In this document: piece by piece, positions 1-5,762 of the stretch
Layout of the letters: every line of letters starts with the position of its first letter
Numbering within the stretch: the stretch's first letter is position 1
Assembly (NCBI RefSeq): GCF_022511165.1
Contig: NZ_JAFLSB010000037.1
Coordinates: forward strand, 1 to 13,796
Direction of reading: 5' to 3'
From: Helicobacter sp.
GTDB taxonomy: Bacteria; Campylobacterota; Campylobacteria; Campylobacterales; Helicobacteraceae
DNA: 13,796 nucleotides
Position numbers and translations under genes: made by a program
Notes under the pieces: generated by a model
Database searches by the model: none
The model's input: the letters and a program-made list of their open reading frames with translations, nothing else
What the model was told of the DNA's origin: nothing

Positions 1-10
1 AAGCGTCGTC

Positions 11-36
11 GGGGTGGGGGATAATAAGGGGGAGGG
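11..36 (+). other. Potential G-quadruplex motif
   Basis: The plus strand reads GGGG, T, GGGGG, a 7-nt spacer, GGGGG, A, GGG. That is four G-runs of at least three with loops of 1, 7 and 1 nt, which fits the canonical quadruplex pattern. The last two runs are also the left arm of the hairpin at 24-69, so the two structures exclude each other. For the minus-strand importer operon upstream, the G-rich strand is the template strand. Formation is predicted from sequence pattern only. Confidence 0.5.
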
Positions 37-69
37 AGCGACTTCGCAATTTAAGCCCCTCCCCCTTAT
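24..69. repeat. 13-bp perfect inverted repeat (hairpin) in a G/C-run cluster
   Basis: Bases 24-36 (ATAAGGGGGAGGG) are exactly complementary to 57-69, leaving a 20-nt loop that itself contains a 3-bp GCG/CGC stem at 38-40 and 45-47. The element lies about 210 bp downstream of the stop codon of the minus-strand importer operon. It stands out sharply from the AT-rich surroundings. Neither side is followed by a proper run of T, so it is not a textbook intrinsic terminator, although a 13-bp GC-rich stem could still stop or protect transcripts from either side. The flanking bases 1-20 are also G-rich. It could be one copy of a dispersed intergenic repeat, but only one copy is visible here. Confidence 0.7.
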
Positions 70-277
70 AGAAAAAAGAATCTAGCAAATATAAAAAGTT
101 GAGAGAATTCTAAAATCTTATTTGTTTTAAAAATAATCCTTTAGCTTAGATTCTAAATCAAAACCATAGAATCTAAAAAATTTTAATTCTGCATTTAACT
201 TAAAATCCAAAATAAAAGCTTGTGTTTTTAAGATTCTAGAACTTACCTTTTTGTCTCTATTTATCTGTAACCAAATT
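70..277. other. AT-rich intergenic stretch, no gene seen
   Basis: No open frame of convincing length or ribosome-binding site is present on either strand. The stretch contains several copies of the AGAATCT/AGATTCT heptamer (near 79, 147, 169 and 230), a motif that is frequent throughout the window. It probably holds the 3' untranslated end of the minus-strand importer operon. Confidence 0.5.
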
Positions 278-1018
278 TTAAAGCTCAAAAACATTTAAAA
301 ATTTCTGCGCTCTTTGGCTTTTGGGTGCGGTAAAAAATGTTTGCGGGGAGGATTGCTCAATGAGCTTGCCCTCATCAAAAAAGCAAATCCTATCAGCGAC
401 TTTTTGGGCAAAGCGCATTTCGTGGGTTACAATGAGCATCGTCATACCCTCTTTGGCAAGTTCTAAAATCACTTCTAGCACCTCTTTTACCATTTCTGGG
501 TCAAGTGAGGCAGTTACTTCATCAAAAAGCATAATTTCTGGATTCATACATAATGCCCTCACAATAGCCACGCGTTGCTTTTGCCCACCACTTAATGCTT
601 TGGGTGAGGATTCTATTTTTTCTTCTAGTCCTACACGTTTAAGGAGGGCGCGTGCTTGTGCAAGTGCTTCCTTTTTGTCGCGTTTTTGGACTTTAAGGGG
701 TCCTAGCAAAATATTATCAATCACGCTCATATGGGGAAATAAATCATAGCTTTGAAAAACCATACCGATGCGTTGGCGAATCTTACTCCATTGAGCCTTT
801 TTGTGATTAATGCGTTCATTTTGAAGCAAAATCTCTCCGCCTTGTGTGGATTCTAGTCCATTAATACAGCGCAAAAAGGTGCTTTTACCACAGCCACTTG
901 CACCTAAAATCACCACAACCTCACCTTTTTGCACATCAAGCGAAATATCATCTAATACAAAATGCACGCCATCATAGGTTTTCTTAAGATGAGAGATGCG
1001 AAGTAAGGGTGTGTTCAT
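278..1018 (-). CDS. Polar amino-acid ABC transporter, ATP-binding subunit (GlnQ/HisP family)
   Basis: This is the ATPase that powers import by the two permeases encoded just upstream. From the chosen start it has 246 residues, the usual family length. Visible motifs are Walker A GASGCGKST (39-47), Q-loop Gln89, signature LSGGQ (142-146), Walker B IMLFDE (162-167), the D-loop SLD (171-173) and switch His199. The frame stays open to 1105, but those 29 extra residues lie inside the permease gene. The ATG at 1018 forms an ATGA overlap with the permease stop and begins exactly at the conserved MNTPLLRISHLKKTYDG start. The segment before the D-loop reads VTASLD, where GlnQ proteins usually have PTSALD. 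The family is clear. The substrate (glutamine, glutamate/aspartate, cystine or a basic amino acid) cannot be read from the ATPase. Confidence 0.95.
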   Translation of the reverse strand: MNTPLLRISHLKKTYDGVHFVLDDISLDVQKGEVVVILGASGCGKSTFLRCINGLESTQGGEILLQNERINHKKAQWSKIRQRIGMVFQSYDLFPHMSVIDNILLGPLKVQKRDKKEALAQARALLKRVGLEEKIESSPKALSGGQKQRVAIVRALCMNPEIMLFDEVTASLDPEMVKEVLEVILELAKEGMTMLIVTHEMRFAQKVADRICFFDEGKLIEQSSPQTFFTAPKSQRAQKFLNVFEL

Positions 1019-1671
1019 TGATATGTTTTCTCCAATTTTTTGCTTAAGTATGAGAGCGGATAGCAGAGGATAAAGTAGGTGCAAAAAATTCCCCCATATA
1101 CCCAAAAACTCGCATTTGGGTTTGATTTATTAAGCTCGATAATTTGCTGTCCAACTTTGAGCAAATCTACCGCACCAAGCAGAGCTACAAGCGAGGTGGT
1201 TTTTATCATACGCGTGGAGAGTGAGATAAGAGAGGGTAAAAGCCTCTGCAATGCTTGAGGTAAGATAATATAGAGCATAATTTGCCATTGCTTTAAGCCC
1301 AAAGCCTTGCCACTTTGGGTTTGATGTTTGGGTAAAGAGGTGATAGCCCCGCGCACCAAATCCCCCACTTCAGCGATCCCCCAAAGGCTAAAGACAATAA
1401 TTGCACTTGTTATGGCATCTAAATTAATATCAAAGGCTTGTGAGATGCCAAAAAACACCACAAAAAGCCACGCTAAGATAGGCACAATGCGCACACATTC
1501 AAGGTAGAATCGACATAGCCCTTGCAAGAATATATTTTTGATAGTCATCACAAAGCCTAGCAATAATCCGCCAAGTGTGGCAAAGATAATAGAAATAAGC
1601 GCGATTTGAAGCGTGAGAAGCACCCCTTGAGCGAGTCGTGCGAGATTTGAGCCAACAAAAAATATTTCCAT
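1015..1671 (-). CDS. Polar amino-acid ABC transporter, inner-membrane permease (HisM/GlnP family)
   Basis: The 218-residue protein has the length and pattern of a HisMQ-type permease: an N-terminal hydrophobic segment (about 13-40), further membrane helices, and the cytoplasmic EAA-loop region that docks on the ATPase (about 100-140, EVGDLVRGAITSLPKH, then GKALGLKQWQIMLYIILPQAL). It should pair with the second permease as a heterodimer in the cytoplasmic membrane. Its ATG shares one base with the TAA of the upstream permease (TAATG), and its TGA overlaps the ATPase start (ATGA), so the three genes should be translationally coupled. The first position of its EAA loop is less canonical than in the partner permease. 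Family assignment is firm; substrate is unknown. Confidence 0.93.
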   Translation of the reverse strand: MEIFFVGSNLARLAQGVLLTLQIALISIIFATLGGLLLGFVMTIKNIFLQGLCRFYLECVRIVPILAWLFVVFFGISQAFDINLDAITSAIIVFSLWGIAEVGDLVRGAITSLPKHQTQSGKALGLKQWQIMLYIILPQALQRLLPSLISLSTRMIKTTSLVALLGAVDLLKVGQQIIELNKSNPNASFWVYGGIFCTYFILCYPLSYLSKKLEKTYQ

Positions 1672-2330
1672 TACAGCACCCGATTTTTATAGTATCGCTC
1701 AAGCAGTGAAAATATCACAGAAAGTGGCAAAAGCACGATGAGGTAGCACAATAAAAGCATTAAGAGAGCTTCGTTGGTTTTGTAATATTGCGTAATCACA
1801 TCTTTTGCTACAAACATCACATCTGCGAGGGCAATCACGCTCACAACTGAAGTTTCTTTCAAAAGAAAAATTATATTTGCGCCCACAGAGGGCAGAGCAA
1901 CGCCAAGTGATTGAGGGAGAATCACATAGCGCATCATTTGTTCTGTGCCTAGCCCAAGGCTTTGGGCGCTTTCAATTTGTGAGCGGGGGATAGATTCTAA
2001 TCCTGTGCGAAAGCTCTCACACATATAGCCCCCGCCCAAGAAAGCTAATCCCACAATCGCACACACATATTCATTGAGATTCACTCCTATTATACTATGT
2101 AATCCATAGTAGAGGAAAAAAAGCTGTATAAGCAGGGGTGTATTACGCGCTAATTCCACATAAATACTTACAATAAAGCGCAAAAAACGCACTTTAAAAA
2201 AAAGAATCTGTGCGCTTATAAACCCAATAAGAAGCGAGAGTGTAATGCCAAAAAAAGCAATATATAGGGTAAGAGAGAGGGCTTTGGCAAACATCGGCAC
2301 GCATTGTCGCATAAACTCAAAATCAAGCAT
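1671..2330 (-). CDS. Polar amino-acid ABC transporter, inner-membrane permease (GlnP family)
   Basis: This 219-residue membrane protein is the first gene of the importer operon. It carries the hallmark periplasm-proximal segment ELARNTPLLIQLFFLYYGL (about 59-77), followed by the EAA loop around SFRTGLESIPRSQIESAQSLGL and YVILPQSL. These features place it with glutamine/polar amino-acid permeases. The ATG at 2330 is preceded by AAGGGAA as a ribosome-binding site, and a TATAAT box lies 25 nt further upstream. It probably forms the heterodimeric channel with the downstream permease. No solute-binding protein is encoded before it or after the ATPase within the window, so the binding subunit must lie elsewhere. 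Confidence 0.94.
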   Translation of the reverse strand: MLDFEFMRQCVPMFAKALSLTLYIAFFGITLSLLIGFISAQILFFKVRFLRFIVSIYVELARNTPLLIQLFFLYYGLHSIIGVNLNEYVCAIVGLAFLGGGYMCESFRTGLESIPRSQIESAQSLGLGTEQMMRYVILPQSLGVALPSVGANIIFLLKETSVVSVIALADVMFVAKDVITQYYKTNEALLMLLLCYLIVLLPLSVIFSLLERYYKNRVL

Positions 2331-2354
2331 TATTTCCCTTCTAATTTTGGGGAT

Positions 2355-2360
2355 ATTATA
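2355..2360 (-). promoter_or_regulatory. Probable -10 box of the importer operon
   Basis: The minus strand reads TATAAT here, 25 nt upstream of the first permease ATG. A start site around 2348 would give a leader of under 20 nt that still contains the AAGGGAA ribosome-binding site. No good -35 is present at 17 bp (TTGGCT lies 19 bp upstream), which is ordinary for Helicobacter-type promoters. Confidence 0.5.
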
Positions 2361-2438
2361 TAGAGAATTATTAAAAATTAGCCAATGTATTGAGCTAAGG
2401 TATAAGGCTTATTAACACACAGCAAGAATTGAGAATCT

Positions 2439-2481
2439 AAAAAAAACAAGAATCTGTTAAAAATAGAGAAAGCAAGATTCT
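2439..2481 (-). terminator. Possible weak terminator after the DUF4105 gene
   Basis: Read on the minus strand, AGAATCT (2481-2475) can pair with AGATTCT (2455-2449) over a 19-nt loop, and is followed after two bases by a run of eight T (2446-2439). The stem is only 7 bp and AT-rich, so this is a weak candidate. It is about 40 nt beyond the stop codon of the DUF4105 gene, and the region is crowded with the same heptamer, so chance pairing is possible. Confidence 0.3.
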
Positions 2482-2519
2482 AAGATTCTAAAAATCCTTA
2501 CACTACATCAATATAAAGC

Positions 2520-4499
2520 TTAAAAATAGAATCTCACGCCAAACATTGATGTGGGTTGGAATGAGGGATTAAGATCATTCTTGAGCATTGAAAGTCGTGC
2601 AAGGAGAGCGAGATTTTGCTTGAGATTAATGCTTAATGTGCTATCAATAGAGTGATTAAAATGATTTATATCATAACCTTTTAGCTTATATTCTAGGGTA
2701 GCCTTGAGGCGATTATCATCTTGTAAAATCAGTCCAAATACTTGGTTGAGGGCAAAATCGGGGCGATGATGATTGACAAAAAAGGTTGGTTCAAGCAGAT
2801 AATAGCTATATCCAAAATTAAAAAAATTAAGAGAGAATCCCCCACCAAATGCTGCAAAATAATGCAAATCCTCATCATTAAATTTGCGGTTAAATCCAGT
2901 CTCAAGCCGATAAGAAAAAGGCTTAAAAAATTTGCTCATCTGCGCGATTGAGGCAACAGAGAGGATATTAAGCTCATAGAGTGTAAAGCCATTGTGCGTT
3001 TTACTTGTATCATAATAGCCCAAAGCGCGCATAAGCTCAATTTGCGCTCCCTTTAAATAGCCTTTGTCATTATCTGTTAAATCGTGATAGGCGATTCTAA
3101 AATCAAGCGCAGGGTGCCCCCCCCCTTGTTTATTTACAAGAAGCATTGGAGTAATGCGCAAACTTTGATTGCCCTCTAGCGGATTTGAAGGGATGGGTAA
3201 AAAAGGCGGTGTGTTTGCGCCAAGGCTAGAGCGCACAGAAGCAAGATTATGTGCAATTTCTGTATATTTTTCTTTATCAAGTTTGCCCTTAATAAAGCGG
3301 TATTCGCTTAGCTCAATAGCTGATTCTAAGATGTATTGCTTCGCGCTTAGTGGGAGTTTAGAATCTTGTGCGATTGCTTCAGGTTCTTTTGCACCTTTGG
3401 CAAGGGATTTAGCAAGTGAAACTTGAGCATTACTCATTACTTTTTCATAAGAAAGGAGTTTAGCGCGTTTGCTTGGACGATAGACGATTTGAGTAATAAG
3501 ATTGGCTTTTTGGAAAACAAAGAGTGTTTCAGGAGGATTGACTTGGTAGATAAATTGATGGCGCAGTTGCAGACTTGGACGTGCGACTTCAAGTAGCCAC
3601 AAGATATTATAGGAGCAATTTCGATCAAAGAAATAATACCAGCTAAAAGAATCACTTAGCTCCCAAATGTGATTATAGAGTTGGGTAATTTCTTGGGGAT
3701 TCAAATTAAGCTCATATTCCCACATATCGCGGGATTCTACATTGGCATATTCTTTGATTTTATCATAATAGGGCAAGTTAGAATAACTTCCCGTGTAAAA
3801 GCCAAAAAGCCCATTAAAGGCAAAGGCAATAGGATTTTCTGTATTTTGGTCTGCATCTGCTTGGTAATTAATTGCAAAGGCAAGGAGGCGCGATTGAAAC
3901 ACAGAATCTAAGAGCAAAAATGTATGTCCAAACATCGAAGCAGGAGAATTAATATGAGCAGAGGGGAAAACAATACTTGCCTTGGTGGGGGCGATATATT
4001 TAAGCATAGCTTCAAACTCTGCACACTCTAATTGAGGCAAAGAGACAAAATCAAGATGCTTGGAGAGAAAGTTTAGACGCGCAGGGAAGCGACAAAGCGC
4101 GTGATAATCTTGTGGCTCAATGGAGCGTGTGGGGAGCTTGATGTCATTTTCTTCAAATTCTATGATTTGCCTTAGCCTTTTTTGTTTAATCACTTCAGGC
4201 ACGACAATAGAGGAGATTGGCGCATAAAAAGCAACAATCGTAGCTTCTAACTCATCTTGAGCGAGATTTTTAGATTTTTTGATATTTGGTGTGAGAAAAA
4301 AATAGGGCGAAATAATTTCGCTTTTATGTGTATCAATATGCAAAAGATCTTTCCATTCTTTTGAATCTGCAAGATTTAAAGCTTTGGCTTGAGCGATAAG
4401 GTTTTCGATAATAATTTCTGTGCTTTGGGTATGAGCAAAAGTATTTGTATGGAGCAAAAACACAAAAGAGAGAGGAATAAAAAATTTATGATAAATCAA
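2520..4499 (-). CDS. Exported DUF4105 (Lnb N-terminal-like) protein with beta-barrel-like C-terminus
   Basis: The 659-residue protein starts with a signal peptide (basic start, hydrophobic core about 6-17, cleavage likely after TNTFA at 22). Residues about 130-310 carry the DUF4105 pattern: CRFPARL (136-142), INSPASMFGHTFLLLD (183-198) and DRNCSYNILWLLE (292-304). His192 and Cys295 are the obvious candidate catalytic pair. From memory, this domain was renamed after Lnb, a Bacteroides lipoprotein N-acyltransferase with a papain-like Cys/His site, but this protein's reaction is not known. The last 200 or so residues alternate polar and aromatic residues and end MFGVRFYF, with a terminal Phe as in outer-membrane barrels. 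Translation begins at TTG (4499-4497) with GAGG five bases upstream; the next in-frame Met is at residue 189. A G9 tract lies at codons 459-461. Confidence 0.8.
   Translation of the reverse strand: MIYHKFFIPLSFVFLLHTNTFAHTQSTEIIIENLIAQAKALNLADSKEWKDLLHIDTHKSEIISPYFFLTPNIKKSKNLAQDELEATIVAFYAPISSIVVPEVIKQKRLRQIIEFEENDIKLPTRSIEPQDYHALCRFPARLNFLSKHLDFVSLPQLECAEFEAMLKYIAPTKASIVFPSAHINSPASMFGHTFLLLDSVFQSRLLAFAINYQADADQNTENPIAFAFNGLFGFYTGSYSNLPYYDKIKEYANVESRDMWEYELNLNPQEITQLYNHIWELSDSFSWYYFFDRNCSYNILWLLEVARPSLQLRHQFIYQVNPPETLFVFQKANLITQIVYRPSKRAKLLSYEKVMSNAQVSLAKSLAKGAKEPEAIAQDSKLPLSAKQYILESAIELSEYRFIKGKLDKEKYTEIAHNLASVRSSLGANTPPFLPIPSNPLEGNQSLRITPMLLVNKQGGGHPALDFRIAYHDLTDNDKGYLKGAQIELMRALGYYDTSKTHNGFTLYELNILSVASIAQMSKFFKPFSYRLETGFNRKFNDEDLHYFAAFGGGFSLNFFNFGYSYYLLEPTFFVNHHRPDFALNQVFGLILQDDNRLKATLEYKLKGYDINHFNHSIDSTLSINLKQNLALLARLSMLKNDLNPSFQPTSMFGVRFYF
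3117..3125 (-). repeat. G9 homopolymer within the DUF4105 gene (candidate phase-variable tract)
   Basis: The plus strand has nine consecutive C, so the coding strand reads CAA followed by nine G and then CAC. The tract encodes Gly459-Gly461 and is in frame in this sequence. Any change not divisible by three would truncate the protein shortly afterwards and remove the barrel-like C-terminus. Poly-G contingency tracts of this length are typical of surface-structure genes in Helicobacter and Campylobacter. Confidence 0.7.
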
Positions 4500-4539
4500 A
4501 TGAGCCTCGAAAGTTTAAAAATGATAGAAAAGAGTGGGT

Positions 4540-4569
4540 GCATACAAAGCTTTTATGGGCTTTGTATGC
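4540..4569 (-). terminator. 11-bp stem-loop between the DUF3015 and DUF4105 genes
   Basis: GCATACAAAGC (4540-4550) is perfectly complementary to 4559-4569 around an 8-nt loop. On the minus strand it begins seven bases after the stop codon of the DUF3015 gene and 41 bases before the TTG start of the DUF4105 gene. No T-run directly follows the stem (the next bases read ACCCACTCTTTTC), so it may be a leaky terminator or a 3'-end stabiliser that lowers expression of the downstream gene relative to the upstream one. Confidence 0.5.
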
Positions 4570-4576
4570 TAAAAAA

Positions 4577-5017
4577 TTATAAACTTGCTACGCCATCAAG
4601 AACATCTGCGCTTTGTGCATCTTTGCTTGCATAGAGTTTATTGTAGTTTTCTTGAAGAGCTACTTTGAAAGCTTCTTTGTCGCTTACATTAAGAAGTTCT
4701 ACGAGTGTATCAAGGTGTTCGCCTCTTCCTTGTGCAATTTCTTGAGAAAGAGCGTCCATATTAGAAGCTACGAATTCTTGTGTGCGGCTATCCATAACAA
4801 TTTTGCCAGACTTACAGCCTGATGTTCCTGAGGTAATACCAAAAGTTTGTGTACCAGTAGAGGCATTTGTTGTGATTTGGAATAGATTCCACAAAAGCCC
4901 TTGCTTATCAATGAGTGTTGAACCAAGACCACAACCTGTATTGCTATTTGCTGCAGCAAATGCACCTGTTGCTAAACCTGCGCTAAGAGCTAAACTGATG
5001 AGAACTTTTTTCATCAT
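4577..5017 (-). CDS. Small exported DUF3015-type protein
   Basis: The 146-residue protein has a clear signal peptide (MMKKVLISLALSAGLATGAFA, cleavage probable near residue 21 or 22). The mature part has the features I associate with DUF3015: an NTGCGLGS segment near the new N-terminus, a second Cys in GTSGCKSG, and a helical C-terminal half rich in acidic and amide residues. The two Cys (29 and 68) could form a disulfide in the periplasm. No function is known to me for the family. Two adjacent ATG codons (5017 and 5014) are possible starts; the AAAGGA site at 5022-5027 is better spaced for the second. The gene is divergent from the HTH regulator and is followed by a stem-loop and then the DUF4105 gene, so the two exported proteins may share a transcript. 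Confidence 0.75.
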   Translation of the reverse strand: MMKKVLISLALSAGLATGAFAAANSNTGCGLGSTLIDKQGLLWNLFQITTNASTGTQTFGITSGTSGCKSGKIVMDSRTQEFVASNMDALSQEIAQGRGEHLDTLVELLNVSDKEAFKVALQENYNKLYASKDAQSADVLDGVASL

Positions 5018-5061
5018 TCTATCCTTTATGAGAAAATTTGCTTCCTAAAAGAGAGCGTAGA

Positions 5062-5067
5062 ATTATA
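5062..5067 (-). promoter_or_regulatory. Probable -10 box for the DUF3015 gene
   Basis: The minus strand reads TATAAT here, 44 nt upstream of the first ATG. A -35 at 17 bp (GTATCA) is poor. The surrounding bases are AT-rich, as usual for Helicobacter promoters. Confidence 0.4.
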
Positions 5068-5100
5068 TATCCCAAAATATAAAATGATACTGAATTAAGA

Positions 5101-5114
5101 GTTGTAGTTACAAC
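5101..5114. promoter_or_regulatory. Small dyad GTTGTA-gt-TACAAC
   Basis: Two 6-bp arms are perfectly inverted around two central bases, in the divergent region between the DUF3015 gene and the HTH gene. It is separate in sequence from the large dyad at 5125-5177 and lies just upstream of the DUF3015 promoter region. It could be a second operator, but a 6+6 palindrome in AT-rich DNA may also be chance. Confidence 0.3.
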
Positions 5115-5124
5115 ATATAGTAAT

Positions 5125-5177
5125 AATTTTGTCAATATCTACTTTACAAAAAATGTAAAATACATATTGACAAAATT
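5125..5177. promoter_or_regulatory. 53-bp nested dyad, probable operator of the HTH/OLD cassette
   Basis: Outer arms AATTTTGTCAATAT (5125-5138) and ATATTGACAAAATT (5164-5177) are perfect 14-bp complements. Inner arms TTTACA (5143-5148) and TGTAAA (5154-5159) share exactly the same centre, base 5151. The TA at 5140-5141 also pairs with the TA at 5161-5162. Only two opposed positions fail to pair outside the 5-base centre. The right outer arm contains the -35 hexamer of the plus-strand promoter, so a dimer or tetramer bound here should block RNA polymerase. The obvious ligand is the HTH protein encoded immediately downstream (autorepression); that link is inferred. Confidence 0.75.
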
Positions 5178-5195
5178 GTGTATATCCTATATAAT
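5167..5195 (+). promoter_or_regulatory. Consensus sigma-70 promoter of the HTH/OLD cassette
   Basis: TTGACA at 5167-5172 and TATAAT at 5190-5195 are separated by exactly 17 bp, a perfect match to the sigma-70 consensus. Transcription should start near 5202, about 36 nt before the HTH ATG. Exact -35 boxes are uncommon in Helicobacter promoters, so this one would be expected to be strong unless repressed, consistent with the operator overlapping its -35. Confidence 0.85.
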
Positions 5196-5237
5196 ATTTA
5201 GCATCACATCAAAAAATACAAAAAGGAGCGCAAGGCT

Positions 5238-5762
5238 ATGAAGCAGATAAGTCAAAAAATGCCAAAGCTCTTGCGAGAGCGATTAAAGGAGGTTGAGATT
5301 CGACTCGTGGATTTGGCAGATTTTTTGCAAGTTTCGCGCCCTACAGCATATAGATTCATACAAATGTATGAAACAGGATATAAGGATTCTATCGAGCCCA
5401 AATTGTGCAATTTTTTTGATTTTGTAATGCAAGAAGAGCAGCTTAGCAAAAGCGAGGCGATGAGCTATATTATAAAAAATCTTGTGCAGCCAAACAACAT
5501 ACAAGATAGAGCGCATATTATTGCAAATCTTTTAAAAAAGGAGAGTAGCGTGAAAGTAGCATTTATTGATGCAATAGCACGAACACAAGTGCTTGATCCA
5601 ATTTTGGACTATTTGCTTGAATGCCAAAAGATTCTATCTAAAGGCAGTAAGGGCAAAAAGACTTTAGACAAGGAAGAGAGAGAAAAGCTTGCGCCACTAG
5701 GTGAGTTATATGCTAAGCTAGGCTTACGCCTTGATATAAAAAACACAAAGGAGATAAGATGA
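5238..5762 (+). CDS. Helix-turn-helix DNA-binding regulator, first gene of the OLD-nuclease cassette
   Basis: The 174-residue protein has an N-terminal helix-turn-helix, about residues 21-45 (IRLVDLADFLQVSRPTAYRF), with the VSRPTAYR recognition helix typical of Xre/LacI-like readers. The rest is predicted helical and ends in a lysine-rich stretch (about 135-150). I do not recognise a named family for the C-terminal part, which may dimerise or sense a signal. The start is supported by AAGGAG nine bases upstream and by the consensus promoter. Its TGA overlaps the ATPase ATG (ATGA) and the AAGGAG for that gene lies within its last codons, so the two are translationally coupled. By position it is the likely repressor acting at the 5125-5177 dyad. 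An antitoxin-like role toward the nuclease is also possible. Confidence 0.8.
   Translation: MKQISQKMPKLLRERLKEVEIRLVDLADFLQVSRPTAYRFIQMYETGYKDSIEPKLCNFFDFVMQEEQLSKSEAMSYIIKNLVQPNNIQDRAHIIANLLKKESSVKVAFIDAIARTQVLDPILDYLLECQKILSKGSKGKKTLDKEEREKLAPLGELYAKLGLRLDIKNTKEIR

Noticed and set aside
321..749. 142-codon plus-strand open frame opposite the ABC ATPase gene
   Set aside because: It mirrors the ATPase coding strand, has no ribosome-binding site and shows no recognisable domain; the opposite strand carries all ABC motifs.
4613..5048. Plus-strand open frames across the DUF3015 gene
   Set aside because: They are antisense to a gene with a clean signal peptide and ribosome-binding site and show no independent coding features.
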